DNA of 64,000 nt from Trinickia symbiotica (GTDB lineage: Bacteria > Pseudomonadota > Gammaproteobacteria > Burkholderiales > Burkholderiaceae), in assembly GCF_002934455.1 (NCBI RefSeq), contig NZ_PTIR01000009.1, positions 186,001 to 250,000 on the forward strand, in the 5' to 3' direction. This document shows positions 37,321 through 46,479 of this stretch, one piece after another. The position numbers and the translations under genes are program-made. The stretch's first letter is position 1; each line of letters starts with the position of its first letter. The notes below the pieces were generated by a model that had not been told where the DNA came from, searched no databases, and saw nothing but the letters and a program-made list of their open reading frames with translations.

Positions 37321-39156
37321 TCAAGCCGCTCGCTTGCCGTGGCTCGGCTCGTCCGTCGCCTGTGGTTCGGCGCCGGGCGAAGTCTCGTGAAAGCGCTCGG
37401 GATAGCGATTGCAAAAACGTGCGTTCCTGTCGTAGGGAAAGAAGTCCGGCAATTCGCCTTTGAGTAGCTGCTCCTTGTGTCTTTGCCAAAGCGCCGGGTC
37501 GAAAATATCCGCATGGTGGCGCATGAAGTAGCGGCGCACGGTCGGATCGCCGAGCAGGAACGTGCCGTAGGTTTCGGGAAAGATGTCGTTGGGGCCGACG
37601 GCGTACCACGTCTCGGCCGAGAGCTCGTCTTCCTCGCTTTGCGCCTGCGGCACGTGGCGAACGTTGCAGTCGGTCAGGTATTCGATTTCGTCGTAATCAT
37701 AGAAGACAACGCGCCCGTGGCGGGTCACGCCGAAGTTCTTGTAGAGCAAATCGCCAGGGAAGATGTTGGCCTGGATGAGCTCCTTCACCGCATCGCCGTA
37801 CTCCTTGACCGCATGCTCGATATCGGCTTCCGTGCCATTTTGCAGGAACATGTTGAGCGGCACCATGCGGCGCTCGATGTAGACGTGCCGGATGATGACG
37901 CAATCGCCCTCGTATTCGATCATCGAAGGCGCCTCCCTTTCGAGTTCGCGCAAGAGCGCATCGTCGAGCCGCGCGAGCGGCAATGCGACACTCGAATATT
38001 CGAGCGTATCGGCCATGCGGCCGAGGCGGTCGTGCCGCTTCACGAGCAGGTATTTTTCCTGGATCTTCTCGCGCGTCGTATCCTTCGGCGCCGGGAAGCT
38101 GTCCTTGATCAGCTTGAACACATAAGGGAACGACGGCAGCGTGAAGACGATCATCACGAGTCCCTTGATGCCGGGCGCGATGATGAACTGATCGCTCGAA
38201 TGCGAGAGGTGCTTCAGCAGGTCGCGATAAAAGAGGTTTTTGCCTTGCTTCTGCAGGCCGACCGACGTGTAGATTTCCGCCTTCGGCTTGCCCGGCATGA
38301 TCGTCTCGAGAAAGTCGACGTAGGCGGATGGCACGGCCATATCGACGAGGAAATACGAGTGTGAGAAGCTGAAAATGATCTGCAACTGCTCACGCCTGAG
38401 CAGCACGGTATCGAGCGCGAGCAGACCCGGGCGCACATGCCGGATCGGCACGGCGAATGGCAACAGCAGCTCGCCGTTGATGATCCGGCCGATGACGTAC
38501 GCGGCCTTGTTGCGATAGAACAGCGACGAGAGCACGTGCACCTGGAAGTTGAACGCTTCCTGGAACGGTCCGTAGGTCTCGTGGAGGGTGTCGATGATGC
38601 AGGCGACGTCGCGTGAAAGATTTTCGAACGGCACCTCGAGCTGAAAGTTCGTGACGATTCGCTCGAGCGTCGCCGCGAGGCCGTCCTTACCAGGGTAGTA
38701 GGCGCGATACGTAGGCTTCGCGGCAGGCTCTTCGTTCTCGAGATATTCGGTCGAGATGACAGGGCGCACGAAGATGAAGTCGTTGTTGAAGTACGACCGG
38801 TGCAGGATCTTGCAGCAGACTGAATTGAAGAACGTCTCGGCGCACTCGGGCTGCAGGTGGTTCGTCAGCAGTCCTATGTAATGGAGCCTGATCTGCTGCC
38901 AGACATCGTCATCGATTCTCTCGGCGTCGTATTCGTCCTGAAGCAGCTCGACACAGGCTTGGACGCGGTTGTCGTAGGACGCGATCCGGTCGCGCGCGAG
39001 CTTTTGCAGTCCGAGCCAATCGGCCGTTTCGAAGAGCGTCTTCGCGCGCGCACCGGCCTCGCGAAACGCACCGTAGTGGCCGTTGAAGCCTTCGAGGATC
39101 GACTGCGCCATGTCGAAGCCGATCTGCGAGGAAAGGAGCTTCGGAAAGTGCTTCAT
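37321..39156 (-). CDS. aceK: Isocitrate dehydrogenase kinase/phosphatase
   Basis: A 611-residue bifunctional enzyme that phosphorylates and dephosphorylates isocitrate dehydrogenase, steering flux between the Krebs cycle and the glyoxylate shunt. Conserved segments include [40 protein letters not shown] (ATP site), and [20 protein letters not shown] with the catalytic Asp. ATG 39156 overlaps the MerR stop (ATGA), so the two genes are cotranslated; the frame is open to 39204. Placement with acetyl-CoA-producing catabolism makes sense, since these pathways feed the glyoxylate shunt. Confidence 0.96.
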   Translation of the reverse strand: MKHFPKLLSSQIGFDMAQSILEGFNGHYGAFREAGARAKTLFETADWLGLQKLARDRIASYDNRVQACVELLQDEYDAERIDDDVWQQIRLHYIGLLTNHLQPECAETFFNSVCCKILHRSYFNNDFIFVRPVISTEYLENEEPAAKPTYRAYYPGKDGLAATLERIVTNFQLEVPFENLSRDVACIIDTLHETYGPFQEAFNFQVHVLSSLFYRNKAAYVIGRIINGELLLPFAVPIRHVRPGLLALDTVLLRREQLQIIFSFSHSYFLVDMAVPSAYVDFLETIMPGKPKAEIYTSVGLQKQGKNLFYRDLLKHLSHSSDQFIIAPGIKGLVMIVFTLPSFPYVFKLIKDSFPAPKDTTREKIQEKYLLVKRHDRLGRMADTLEYSSVALPLARLDDALLRELEREAPSMIEYEGDCVIIRHVYIERRMVPLNMFLQNGTEADIEHAVKEYGDAVKELIQANIFPGDLLYKNFGVTRHGRVVFYDYDEIEYLTDCNVRHVPQAQSEEDELSAETWYAVGPNDIFPETYGTFLLGDPTVRRYFMRHHADIFDPALWQRHKEQLLKGELPDFFPYDRNARFCNRYPERFHETSPGAEPQATDEPSHGKRAA

Positions 39157-39560
39157 GCGCGCACGGCCTCGGCCGCCCCGTTTTCGGCGAGCATGGCTCG
39201 GCACTGGGCTTCGTATCGCGCGAGGTCTCCGAGCGTCGCGTTCAGATCGTCGAGCTGGCGCTCGAGCACCTCGCGATGCTGCGCGATCGTGGCGAGAAAC
39301 GCCCGCAACTGGGGTACCGTGTCGGTCGGCGAGTCATACAGATCGAGCAGCCGGCGAATCTCGGAGAGCGTAAACCCGAGGCGCTTGCCGCGCAGCGTCA
39401 ACTTGAGCCGCGTGCGATCGCGGCTCGAGTAGACGCGCCGCAACCCGCCCGAGCCCTCCCGCTTCGGCGCGAGCAGTCCCTGGTCTTCGTAGAAGCGGAT
39501 CGCGCGGGGCGTTACGTCGAATTCGCGCGCGAGCTCGGTGATCGTGAAATGCTGGCTCAT
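39153..39560 (-). CDS. liuR: MerR-family regulator, LiuR type
   Basis: A 135-residue regulator with an N-terminal winged helix ([20 protein letters not shown]), [25 protein letters not shown], and a C-terminal coiled coil. The length and the sequence [20 protein letters not shown] resemble LiuR, the regulator of leucine/isovalerate catabolism. The symbol is inferred from this resemblance and the gene neighbourhood. It lacks the cysteines of metal sensors. The gene is divergent from the MBL-fold hydrolase gene and overlaps aceK. Confidence 0.72.
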   Translation of the reverse strand: MSQHFTITELAREFDVTPRAIRFYEDQGLLAPKREGSGGLRRVYSSRDRTRLKLTLRGKRLGFTLSEIRRLLDLYDSPTDTVPQLRAFLATIAQHREVLERQLDDLNATLGDLARYEAQCRAMLAENGAAEAVRA

Positions 39561-39671
39561 GGTGTTCGCTTCGGCTCGGCCGGCATGTGCCCGCGCGGCT
39601 CACGCGCTCGCGCATTCGTGCGGCGCTCGCGGGGGCGGCTGCGACTTTCCGGCCGGATCGGGTAGAATCGG

Positions 39672-39693
39672 TCGACGTTTACGTTATCGTCAA
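39672..39693. promoter_or_regulatory. Palindromic MerR/LiuR-type operator
   Basis: The 22-base site TCGACGTTTAC-GTTATCGTCAA is a dyad with 8 of 11 positions matching between arms. It lies in the 171-base divergent space between the liuR-type gene and the MBL-fold gene. On the minus strand TTGACG starts the site and is a good -35 box, and ATTCTA follows at 19 bases, the long spacer typical of MerR promoters. It resembles published LiuR sites as I recall them; binding is inferred. Confidence 0.6.
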
Positions 39694-39731
39694 CTTCGAC
39701 AAAGCGCAACCTGCGCGACTGAAACCGTCCG

Positions 39732-40802
39732 ATGAATCCGCTCGAACATCAACTCGACTATCCGTTCGGCGACACGCTCGTCGAGCCGGCCGCCACGCTT
39801 GAGGTGGCGCCCGGCATCTACTGGGTGCGCATGCCGCTGCCGTTTGCGCTCGACCATATCAATCTCTGGTTGCTGCGCGACGAGATCGATGGCCGCCAAG
39901 GGTGGACCGTCATCGATTGCGGCATCGCGAGCGACGTCATCAGGGGGCACTGGGAATCGATCTTCGATACCCGGCTCCAAGGCTTGCCGGTCCTTCGCAC
40001 GCTGGTTACGCATTGCCATCCCGATCACCTGGGCCTTGCGGACTGGATCTGCAACGGCGGCGCCCGCGAGCGCTGGAAAGTGCGGCTTTGGATTTCGCTC
40101 GGCGATTACATGTTGGGGCGCGTGATGGCGGCCGGCGACGGGTCGAACGCGGGCGGCGAGGGCGCGGCGCGCCATTTTGCGCGGCACGGGGTGACCGATC
40201 CGGAGGCGCTCGAGAAGCTGCGCAATCGTAAGGACTACTATTCGAATCTGGTGCCGTCGATGCCCTCGCAGTACCGGCGCCTGCGTGAAGGCGACAAGGT
40301 GACGATCGGCGCTCACGAATGGCGCATCGTCACCGGCTACGGACATTCGCCCGAGCACTGCGCGCTTTTCAGCGAAAGCGCGGGTGTACTGATTTCGGGC
40401 GACATGGTCCTGCCGCGTATCTCGACGAACGTGTCCGTCTTCGATATCGAGCCCGAGGGCGACCCGCTCGCGCTTTATCTCGAATCGCTCGGCCGGTATG
40501 AGTCGATGCCTGCCGATACGCTCGTGCTGCCTTCCCATGGCCGGCCGTTTCGCGGGCTGCATACGCGCATCGAGCAGTTGCGCACGCACCACGACGCGCG
40601 GCTTGCCGAGGTGCGGGAAGCTTGCGCTCGCAGCCCGCAAAGCGCGGCCGACATCGTGCCGATCATGTTCCGCCGGCAGCTCGATATTCACCAGATGACG
40701 TTCGCGATGGGCGAAGCGCTCGCGCATTTGCATTTGCTCTGGCATGCGGGGGAACTCGTGCGCATCCAGGGCGCGGACGGGGTGATGCGATTCCGCCTAT
40801 AG
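39732..40802 (+). CDS. MBL-fold metallo-hydrolase
   Basis: A 356-residue protein. The metal motif HCHPDH is at about residues 97-102 (THCHPDHLG), with further ligands in GHSPEHCAL and LISGDMVLP and a final His in LPSHGRPF. The C-terminal helical part (about 265-350) resembles the beta-lactamase-associated winged helix of hydroxyacyl-thioesterase-like members. The substrate is not certain; a thioesterase acting on acyl-CoA would suit the neighbouring genes. It is divergent from the LiuR-type regulator and shares its operator region. Confidence 0.82.
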   Translation: MNPLEHQLDYPFGDTLVEPAATLEVAPGIYWVRMPLPFALDHINLWLLRDEIDGRQGWTVIDCGIASDVIRGHWESIFDTRLQGLPVLRTLVTHCHPDHLGLADWICNGGARERWKVRLWISLGDYMLGRVMAAGDGSNAGGEGAARHFARHGVTDPEALEKLRNRKDYYSNLVPSMPSQYRRLREGDKVTIGAHEWRIVTGYGHSPEHCALFSESAGVLISGDMVLPRISTNVSVFDIEPEGDPLALYLESLGRYESMPADTLVLPSHGRPFRGLHTRIEQLRTHHDARLAEVREACARSPQSAADIVPIMFRRQLDIHQMTFAMGEALAHLHLLWHAGELVRIQGADGVMRFRL

Positions 40803-40806
40803 CGCG

Positions 40807-41418
40807 TTATCGATCGACGATCGCAACGACCCCGAGGGCTATGAACAGCGCGCCCGAGAGATACCGGCCGATAGTAAGCGCCGTCCCTTCCGAGCTAACG
40901 TTACGGCGAAGCGGATGTGCGAGAACGATGCAGACCAGGTCGGCAATCGTAAAGAAAGCGTTTGCTGCCGCGCCGAGGAGGAATAGTTGCCACCCTACAT
41001 TGATCGATGCGGCGGGGTCGGCGAATTGCAGCAGGAAGGACATATAAAAGAGCGCCGACTTCGGGTTCGATGCTTCGATGAATGCGCTAGAAAAGACGAT
41101 TCTGGTCGGCAATCCCGTCTGCACGTTGTGAGCAGGCTTGGTACGCAACCGCTCGATTCCAAGCCAGACCAGATAGGCCCCGCCGACTATCCTCAACGCG
41201 TGGTATAGCCACGGGGTCGTTTGCAAAACGACGACCGCTCCGAACGCGACCAGACAGATCTGGAAGAACGCGCCAACGTGAATTCCCAAAGCCGATAACA
41301 GCCCCGCCCGGCGCCCGTGCTGCAGCGTCAGCGATACCGTTTGCAACAGGGCGGGACCCGGGATAAAGCCGAAGCCGAGGCAAGTCAAGCCGAACGCGAA
41401 CATCTTTTCGATAGCCAT
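40807..41418 (-). CDS. LysE/RhtB-family amino acid exporter coupled to the radical SAM enzyme
   Basis: A 203-residue inner-membrane protein with about six helices. The LysE-family N terminus FIPGPALLQTVSLTLQHGRR and the motif FIEASNPKSALFYMSFLLQF are clear. Such exporters move amino acids and small derivatives outward. ATG 41418 shares its A with the stop of the radical SAM gene (TGATG), so the two are cotranslated. Base composition is below the surrounding DNA (48% in 41041-41100 and 57% in 40981-41040 by direct count, against 68% at 40501-40560). I infer that it exports the product of the linked enzyme. Confidence 0.85.
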   Translation of the reverse strand: MAIEKMFAFGLTCLGFGFIPGPALLQTVSLTLQHGRRAGLLSALGIHVGAFFQICLVAFGAVVVLQTTPWLYHALRIVGGAYLVWLGIERLRTKPAHNVQTGLPTRIVFSSAFIEASNPKSALFYMSFLLQFADPAASINVGWQLFLLGAAANAFFTIADLVCIVLAHPLRRNVSSEGTALTIGRYLSGALFIALGVVAIVDR

Positions 41419-43007
41419 CAGATGCTGTCTCCGATTACGATACCGAGCTGCCGACACTCTTCCCTGACTCGATCCCGAGCGGTAGCTATTTGGTCCTTGG
41501 AGAGGCGAGGCATTACTGCCCTGACATAGTCTCCTATTGCCATTTCACGATCGAACAGGTCAACGCCCCGATAACGATCGGCGACTTGACGCCGCAAACG
41601 GTCTTCCGCGATTTCGAGGCCGAGGCGCTTTGATAACTCGGCGGCGGCATCGGGTTCGGTTAGGTAAAGAAAATCCTTGGATCCGGGTTCCGGCGATAGC
41701 AACTCAATGTCTGCGCTTACGATCACGTCCCGCCCGCTCCTAAGAAAATCGATATACATCTGTACGTTCGCTTCCATCAGAGTCTCGTTCATTCCAAGGT
41801 GACCGAGGACAAAGCCGGCTTTGATCGCCAAGCCGCATTTGCGGGCGTTCCGCAGCGCGCGAAGGTTGGACTCGTACATTTTTGTTGCCGCCACGGCGGC
41901 GTCTTTATGTCTCAAGGGCTTGTTGAGGGCCAACAGGGAAAGCGGTGCGCCCGCGTCGACGCCGACAAACAAAATTCTGAAGCCGATTTCTCGCATTGCT
42001 TCAAGCACGTGGCCTTTCTCCATGCCATCAGCTCGCGCGTAACCGACCAAGACTGGCCTCTGTTCGAAAGCGAGCGATTGCCACCAAGCAGGGGGTGTTC
42101 GCGCCATATCAAGGATCAATCGTGCGAACGTCAGAGGCAATTCGTCGGCGGTGATGTAAAGGTAATCGTATCCGCACAGCCATGCTTTGCGGATGGCTTC
42201 CCACGCGTGCGCGCCAGGCAGCTCGTTTTTCCACATGCCGCCGTATTGAATAGAACAGAAGGAGCACGCATCATCGCCGTTGAATTTGATACATCCGCGG
42301 CCGATTTCGACGGGGACCCCTTTCTTTACATGTCGCCCGGTCAGCTTGTGAATTCGATCGCCGAGACGGCGCGCAAAGTTGGACGTATATGTCGCCGTAT
42401 GTTGCAGCCCGCGATCGATCAGACTGTAGTCGACGATCTGGTTGATTCCTTCGCGAATCTGCGGGTCGCGAACAATCTCTTCGTGCTGCCATCGGACGCA
42501 GCCAGGGTAGACCCCGTCCGTGCGATGACGCTGTCGATCTCGCAAGTAATCGGCGAGCCCACTGTAGACTTCATTGCCCGCGAACCCGCAATCGATCAAA
42601 TCCTTATGCCGGACGAGAATCGAATTGCTTAGGGACGAAAAGTGATCGTTGCCCATGATGACAGCGACAGACGGATCGAGATCCTTGATTTCCTTTGCCA
42701 GTATGATCGCCGCTTCGTAGTTTGCCGTTATCGCGCTGAGGCATACGGCGAGCGTCTGGTGCATCCGCTCGCGAATCAAGCCAAGGATGGCCGAGAGCGG
42801 GTGTACCACGCCATCGACATAGACTGCCTCCATGCCAGGTAGCGAGTCGATGTACGACGCGAGCGAGAGGATGCCCAAGTGCGGGAAGTTTGCCCAGTCG
42901 GTGTGCTGCACTCCCTTCGATACGGCGGTTTCTCCGTTTTGCCCTGAGTCAAGGTCATCGCTGTTCGGCGGGTTGACGAAGAAAACGACTGTCCTCAGAT
43001 TTCTCAT
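41418..43007 (-). CDS. B12-binding-domain radical SAM enzyme with unusual cluster motif
   Basis: A 529-residue protein. Residues about 35-160 look like a cobalamin-binding Rossmann domain (FPHLGILSLASYIDS, then AVIMGNDHFSS), without the DxHxxG base-off motif. The radical SAM core follows with IGRGCIKFNGDDACSFCS: C239, C248 and C251, so C-X8-C-X2-C instead of the usual C-X3-C-X2-C. Later core strands include GFRILFVGVDAGAPLSLLAL and AIKAGFVLGHLGMNETL. The C-terminal about 130 residues are helical. Similar widened motifs (C-X7-C-X2-C) occur in RiPP-maturation B12 enzymes. No precursor peptide gene is evident nearby. GC is low (53% at 41761-41820, 48% at 42601-42660), suggesting transfer. The substrate is unknown. 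Confidence 0.75.
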   Translation of the reverse strand: MRNLRTVVFFVNPPNSDDLDSGQNGETAVSKGVQHTDWANFPHLGILSLASYIDSLPGMEAVYVDGVVHPLSAILGLIRERMHQTLAVCLSAITANYEAAIILAKEIKDLDPSVAVIMGNDHFSSLSNSILVRHKDLIDCGFAGNEVYSGLADYLRDRQRHRTDGVYPGCVRWQHEEIVRDPQIREGINQIVDYSLIDRGLQHTATYTSNFARRLGDRIHKLTGRHVKKGVPVEIGRGCIKFNGDDACSFCSIQYGGMWKNELPGAHAWEAIRKAWLCGYDYLYITADELPLTFARLILDMARTPPAWWQSLAFEQRPVLVGYARADGMEKGHVLEAMREIGFRILFVGVDAGAPLSLLALNKPLRHKDAAVAATKMYESNLRALRNARKCGLAIKAGFVLGHLGMNETLMEANVQMYIDFLRSGRDVIVSADIELLSPEPGSKDFLYLTEPDAAAELSKRLGLEIAEDRLRRQVADRYRGVDLFDREMAIGDYVRAVMPRLSKDQIATARDRVREECRQLGIVIGDSI

Positions 43008-43266
43008 TTCGTATAGGTGCGCGTCCGCGCGTAGAACCGGTCACGGATGCACTATGAAGAAACCCTCGGGGGATGACTGGCTGGTACCGATTTCTCAGAC
43101 CGAATTACCCTTTTTCAATCGGGTTCGCGCGCCGCGACGTCAACGCTGCCATCCGACAGCATCAGTGCGATTTGCCCGTCACATGTGGCGCCGACTGGCA
43201 ACGTACCATCGCCGCGGCACACAGTTTGCGTTCGAACGACGAAGTTTGAACGACGAGGCGGGCAAA
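43008..43266. other. Divergent region between the radical SAM and GFA genes
   Basis: 259 bases holding the promoters of the two divergent genes. A plus-strand frame from ATG 43054 stays open into the GFA gene but lacks a ribosome site and known sequence. A minus-strand frame ending at 43115 overlaps the GFA start and is not convincing. No precursor-peptide gene is identifiable. Confidence 0.4.
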
Positions 43267-43671
43267 ATGCTGACAGGCGGCTGTTTATGCGGAAAGGTTC
43301 GTTACGAGGTAACGGGCGCGCCATTTCACTCGACGATTTGCCACTGCGTGGACTGCCGCCGGTGCGCGGCGGCTCCCCTGGTTGCATGGTTCAGCGTGAA
43401 GCGATCCGAGTTTCGCGTCGTCCAGGGCACGATCGCGCGCTTTGCGTCGAGCAAGCCGGTCTTGCGCACGTTTTGCGCGGACTGCGGCACTCCGCTAACG
43501 TACCAACACGACGATTTCCCCGACGAAATCGACGTGACGACCTGCAGCCTCGACGCGCCCGATGCCGTCCCGCCGGACGATCACACCTGGGCGTCGCAAC
43601 GTCTGCCTTGGCTGCCGATTTCGGACGGGTTGCCGCAGTACCCACACGGCCGCGACAAAGCGGCCGTGTGA
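43267..43671 (+). CDS. GFA-family (glutathione-dependent formaldehyde-activating enzyme-like) zinc protein
   Basis: A 134-residue protein with the CENP-V/GFA fold. Zinc sites: GGCLCGKVRYEV, CHCVDCRRCAAAPLVAWF and FCADCGTPLTYQ. Members are often misnamed; the function is uncertain. ATG 43267 follows GAGGCGGG. The frame is open upstream to 42832 with no supporting homology. An 11-base hairpin overlaps its last codons and stop. Confidence 0.85.
   Translation: MLTGGCLCGKVRYEVTGAPFHSTICHCVDCRRCAAAPLVAWFSVKRSEFRVVQGTIARFASSKPVLRTFCADCGTPLTYQHDDFPDEIDVTTCSLDAPDAVPPDDHTWASQRLPWLPISDGLPQYPHGRDKAAV
43643..43670. terminator. 11-base hairpin overlapping the GFA stop codon
   Basis: CACACGGCCGC (43643-43653) and GCGGCCGTGTG (43660-43670) are perfect arms with a 6-base loop. 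The arms encode the last residues of the GFA protein and include two bases of its stop. The gene converges on the NCS1 permease gene, so it may be a shared terminator, although no U tract follows. Confidence 0.5.
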
Positions 43672-43707
43672 GCAGCGCGTACGGCTCGGTTGGCCGGATC
43701 GGTCAGC

Positions 43708-45168
43708 TCAAACCCGCGCGGTCGGCACAATCGCGGCGCGCGGCCGCAGCGCCGCCATGATCAGGTACATGCAACCGCCGATCAGTACGCCGAAGAACCA
43801 TCCGTAGGTGTTCCACCAGACGGGCAGCAGAGAGGTAAGGTTGGGCAAAAAAGTCGAAAACACACTGCCGACGCCGGCGGAGACGATCGCGTTGACGTTC
43901 CAGCCGCCTTCGTAGCGGTATTCGCCGTGCTCCTCGTAAAGCGCCGCGACGTTGATGTTGCCTTTGGCCACCAGGTAGTAATCCGCGAGAATGACCCCCA
44001 GCAGCGGGCCCATCGTCGCGCCGATCGCGTTGACGAAGTGCGCCGCATTGCCTTCCCAGGGCGCGAAGGGATAGAGCACGAGCGCAATCAGCGCGGCGAT
44101 GTAGCCGCCCCGCTTGAAGCTGATATGTTTCGGGAACACGTTCGAAATATCGAACGCCGCGGACACGAAGTTGGCCACCACGTTGATGCCCAGCGTGGCC
44201 ACGGCGAACGTCAACGCCGCGATGAGTGCCAGCACCCAGCTGTCGAACTTGGCCGAGATCTGCTCGGGATGGAGCAGCGCTTCACCATAGACCTTGAAGG
44301 CGGCGATAGTCGTGATACCCGCTACGAGCGAGAACGCGATCAGGTTGACGGGCAGCCCCCAAAGATTGCCTTTCTTCACCGCGTCGCGGTTTTTTGCGTA
44401 GCGCGAGAAGTCGCAAAAATTCAGGTATAGCGCCGCGAAGTAGGTGATCCAGGTTGCCCCCACCGCCATCAGCGCCCAAAACGAACCGGGTTCACCGCTG
44501 ATGCCGGCGTCCTTCGTTTTATCGAGCAGCACGTTCATCGGAATGCCGTGGGAGAACGAGAAGCCGCCAGCCTTGATACAGAGGCCGATCGCGAGAATCA
44601 GCATGGCGACCCAGACCGCCGGGCCAGCCCAGTCCTGGAATCTGCGCACGGTCTCCATCCCTTTCTGGATGATGAGCAACTGCAGCGCCCATATGACCAC
44701 ATAGCAAATCACCTCCAGCGTGGAGTGGCCGAGCAACTGCGAGCTCTTCTCGAACGCCATCAGGCTGTCGTTGCGCACGAGCAGCGCAACCACCGCGCCC
44801 GAAGCCGCCGCCGTCTGTGCGCCGTACCAGAAGCAGGCGACCACGGCGCGCACCAACGCCGCGAGATTGGCGCCCCATACGCCGAACGACGCGCGCGCCA
44901 AAACCGGGTAGGGTACGCCCGTCTTCTCACCGGCGTAGCCGATCAGGTTCATGAGGGCGAAGATCACGAGCGAGCTGAGCCCGATCGCGAGCAAGAAATT
45001 GACGAAGCTGCCGCACAGCAGAAAGAGGCTCGCGGCGAGGTAGTAGCCCCACAGGCTGTGCACGTCCGAAGTCCAGACGTTGAAGATGCTGAAGGCCCCC
45101 CACTTGCGCTCCCGCGCTGGCGCCAGGTCTTCGTTGTAGAGGCCCGGCGAAGGATTGCGGATTTCCAT
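43708..45168 (-). CDS. NCS1-family nucleobase permease
   Basis: A 486-residue inner-membrane transporter with about twelve helices. It begins NPSPGLYNEDLAPARERKWG, the NCS1 start, then FNVWTSDVHSLWGYYLAAS, helix-1 and -3 contact motifs and FLNFCDFSRYAKNRD. Substrates in the family are cytosine, uracil, allantoin, hydantoin or thiamine precursors; none can be chosen here. No nucleobase catabolism gene adjoins it. The gene converges with GFA and is divergent from the sugar kinase. Confidence 0.9.
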   Translation of the reverse strand: MEIRNPSPGLYNEDLAPARERKWGAFSIFNVWTSDVHSLWGYYLAASLFLLCGSFVNFLLAIGLSSLVIFALMNLIGYAGEKTGVPYPVLARASFGVWGANLAALVRAVVACFWYGAQTAAASGAVVALLVRNDSLMAFEKSSQLLGHSTLEVICYVVIWALQLLIIQKGMETVRRFQDWAGPAVWVAMLILAIGLCIKAGGFSFSHGIPMNVLLDKTKDAGISGEPGSFWALMAVGATWITYFAALYLNFCDFSRYAKNRDAVKKGNLWGLPVNLIAFSLVAGITTIAAFKVYGEALLHPEQISAKFDSWVLALIAALTFAVATLGINVVANFVSAAFDISNVFPKHISFKRGGYIAALIALVLYPFAPWEGNAAHFVNAIGATMGPLLGVILADYYLVAKGNINVAALYEEHGEYRYEGGWNVNAIVSAGVGSVFSTFLPNLTSLLPVWWNTYGWFFGVLIGGCMYLIMAALRPRAAIVPTARV

Positions 45169-45480
45169 CTGTCATCTCCTTTGAATAGGTGGATCAAGGA
45201 AACACCGCCGGATACTCCTTTTGGGGTGGAGATGCTCCCGCGTATGAAGCCAAGGGACAGGGAAGAGCTGGACGTGCTTTACCGCGCCGTTAGGACCAAT
45301 CGAAGGCCATTATTGCGCGCGAAAAAAAATAAGGGCAAGCAGGCGAAGCGCGCGTTTGGCCGATGACCGGCTCGGCAAGCGGTGGCCTTTGCGGTTCTGG
45401 CAACCTCGATGCGGTGCTCCATGACGGCGCACGGCATGCGTCTTGCGGCGCAATCAGACAAATCCTCACACGCCGTGGAT
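45169..45480. other. Divergent intergenic region (312 bases)
   Basis: It separates the NCS1 permease from the sugar kinase and must contain both promoters. A purine-rich run (near 45320-45340) and an AT-rich strip are visible, but no convincing hexamer pair. The kinase frame is open back to 45382; nothing else is seen. Confidence 0.35.
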
Positions 45481-46464
45481 ATGGAAACCGTAATCAGCAT
45501 CGGCAGCATCAACGCAGACTTCCAGATGCGCGTGGATGAGCCGCCCGGCGGGAAAGAGACGCTTGCCGGCCGCGAGCTCATCCGCCCCTCGGGCGGCAAG
45601 GCGGCGAACGTCGCTTATCTCGCGCGGCTGCTCGGCATCGAGAGCCGGCTCATCGGCATGGTCGGCGACGACGACCTCGCTTCGCAGGCGCTCGACCCGT
45701 TGCGCCGAGCCGGCGTCGATGTGTCGCGCGTGCGCGTCGCGACTGGCCACGCCACGTCCGTCGCCGTCATTCTCGTTCCGCCCGACGGCAAGAAGCGGAT
45801 CGTGCATGTCTACAACGCGAACGACGTCTGGGACGAAGCGGCCCTCGCCGCGCTCGAGCACGAGATCGAGGCGGCGCCGCGCTCGGCCGTCGTGACGGTC
45901 GACGCGGAAATCGCGACCGATGCGGCGGCGCTCGCGATCCGGACCGCAACGCGCCGAGGCTTACGCGCCGTACTCGATCCGTCGCCAACGGAGCGAACAT
46001 CGGTTTCGCCGATTGCCGATTTGCTCCCGGACCTTCATGCCATTACCCCCAACAATGAAGAGGCCACCGTACTGACCGGCATCGAGATCAAAGACGACGA
46101 AAGCGCGGCGCGCGCCGCCGAGGCGCTTCATGCGCGCGGCATTGCGCTCGCGTGCGTGAAGCTTGCCGATGGCGGCTGCGTTGCCGCATTTGACGATTCG
46201 ACGCTGTTCATCGCGGCGACCCCTGTTGCGGTCGTCGATACGACGGGTGCGGGCGACGGCTTCACGGGCGCGCTGTCGATCGCGCTCGCGCGCGGTGTGC
46301 CGCCCGACGAGGCGGTGTTGTATGCCGCCGCCGTCTCGCATTGGAGCGTGACGCGCTATGGTTCGCAGGCGGCCTATCCCGGCCCGGACGAACTGCAGCC
46401 GATGATCGAGCGTCTGCGCGGCGGAGTGCGTCGCGTGCCGCGCGGTCAGCGCGTCCATCGTTGA
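45481..46464 (+). CDS. PfkB/ribokinase-family sugar kinase
   Basis: A 327-residue kinase. SIGSINADFQMRVDEPPGGK, the substrate-binding PSGGKAANVAYLARLLG, ITPNNEEATVLTG and the catalytic DTTGAGDGFTGALSIALARG are ribokinase signatures. ATG 45481 is chosen because METVISIGS is the typical start, although the ribosome site is weak; the frame is open to 45382. It lies 15 bases before a GH65 phosphorylase gene. Together they suggest disaccharide phosphorolysis with phosphorylation of the other sugar; the sugar is unknown. Confidence 0.87.
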   Translation: METVISIGSINADFQMRVDEPPGGKETLAGRELIRPSGGKAANVAYLARLLGIESRLIGMVGDDDLASQALDPLRRAGVDVSRVRVATGHATSVAVILVPPDGKKRIVHVYNANDVWDEAALAALEHEIEAAPRSAVVTVDAEIATDAAALAIRTATRRGLRAVLDPSPTERTSVSPIADLLPDLHAITPNNEEATVLTGIEIKDDESAARAAEALHARGIALACVKLADGGCVAAFDDSTLFIAATPVAVVDTTGAGDGFTGALSIALARGVPPDEAVLYAAAVSHWSVTRYGSQAAYPGPDELQPMIERLRGGVRRVPRGQRVHR

Positions 46465-46479
46465 GCCGGGAACCTGAAC

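Noticed and set aside
43054-43266. In-frame upstream extension of the GFA gene, considered as a precursor peptide for the radical SAM enzyme
   Set aside because: It has no stop before the GFA start, no ribosome site, and no leader/core pattern.
43115-43387. Minus-strand 90-codon frame overlapping the GFA start
   Set aside because: The overlap with a well-supported gene and lack of family resemblance outweigh a plausible-looking C-terminal segment.
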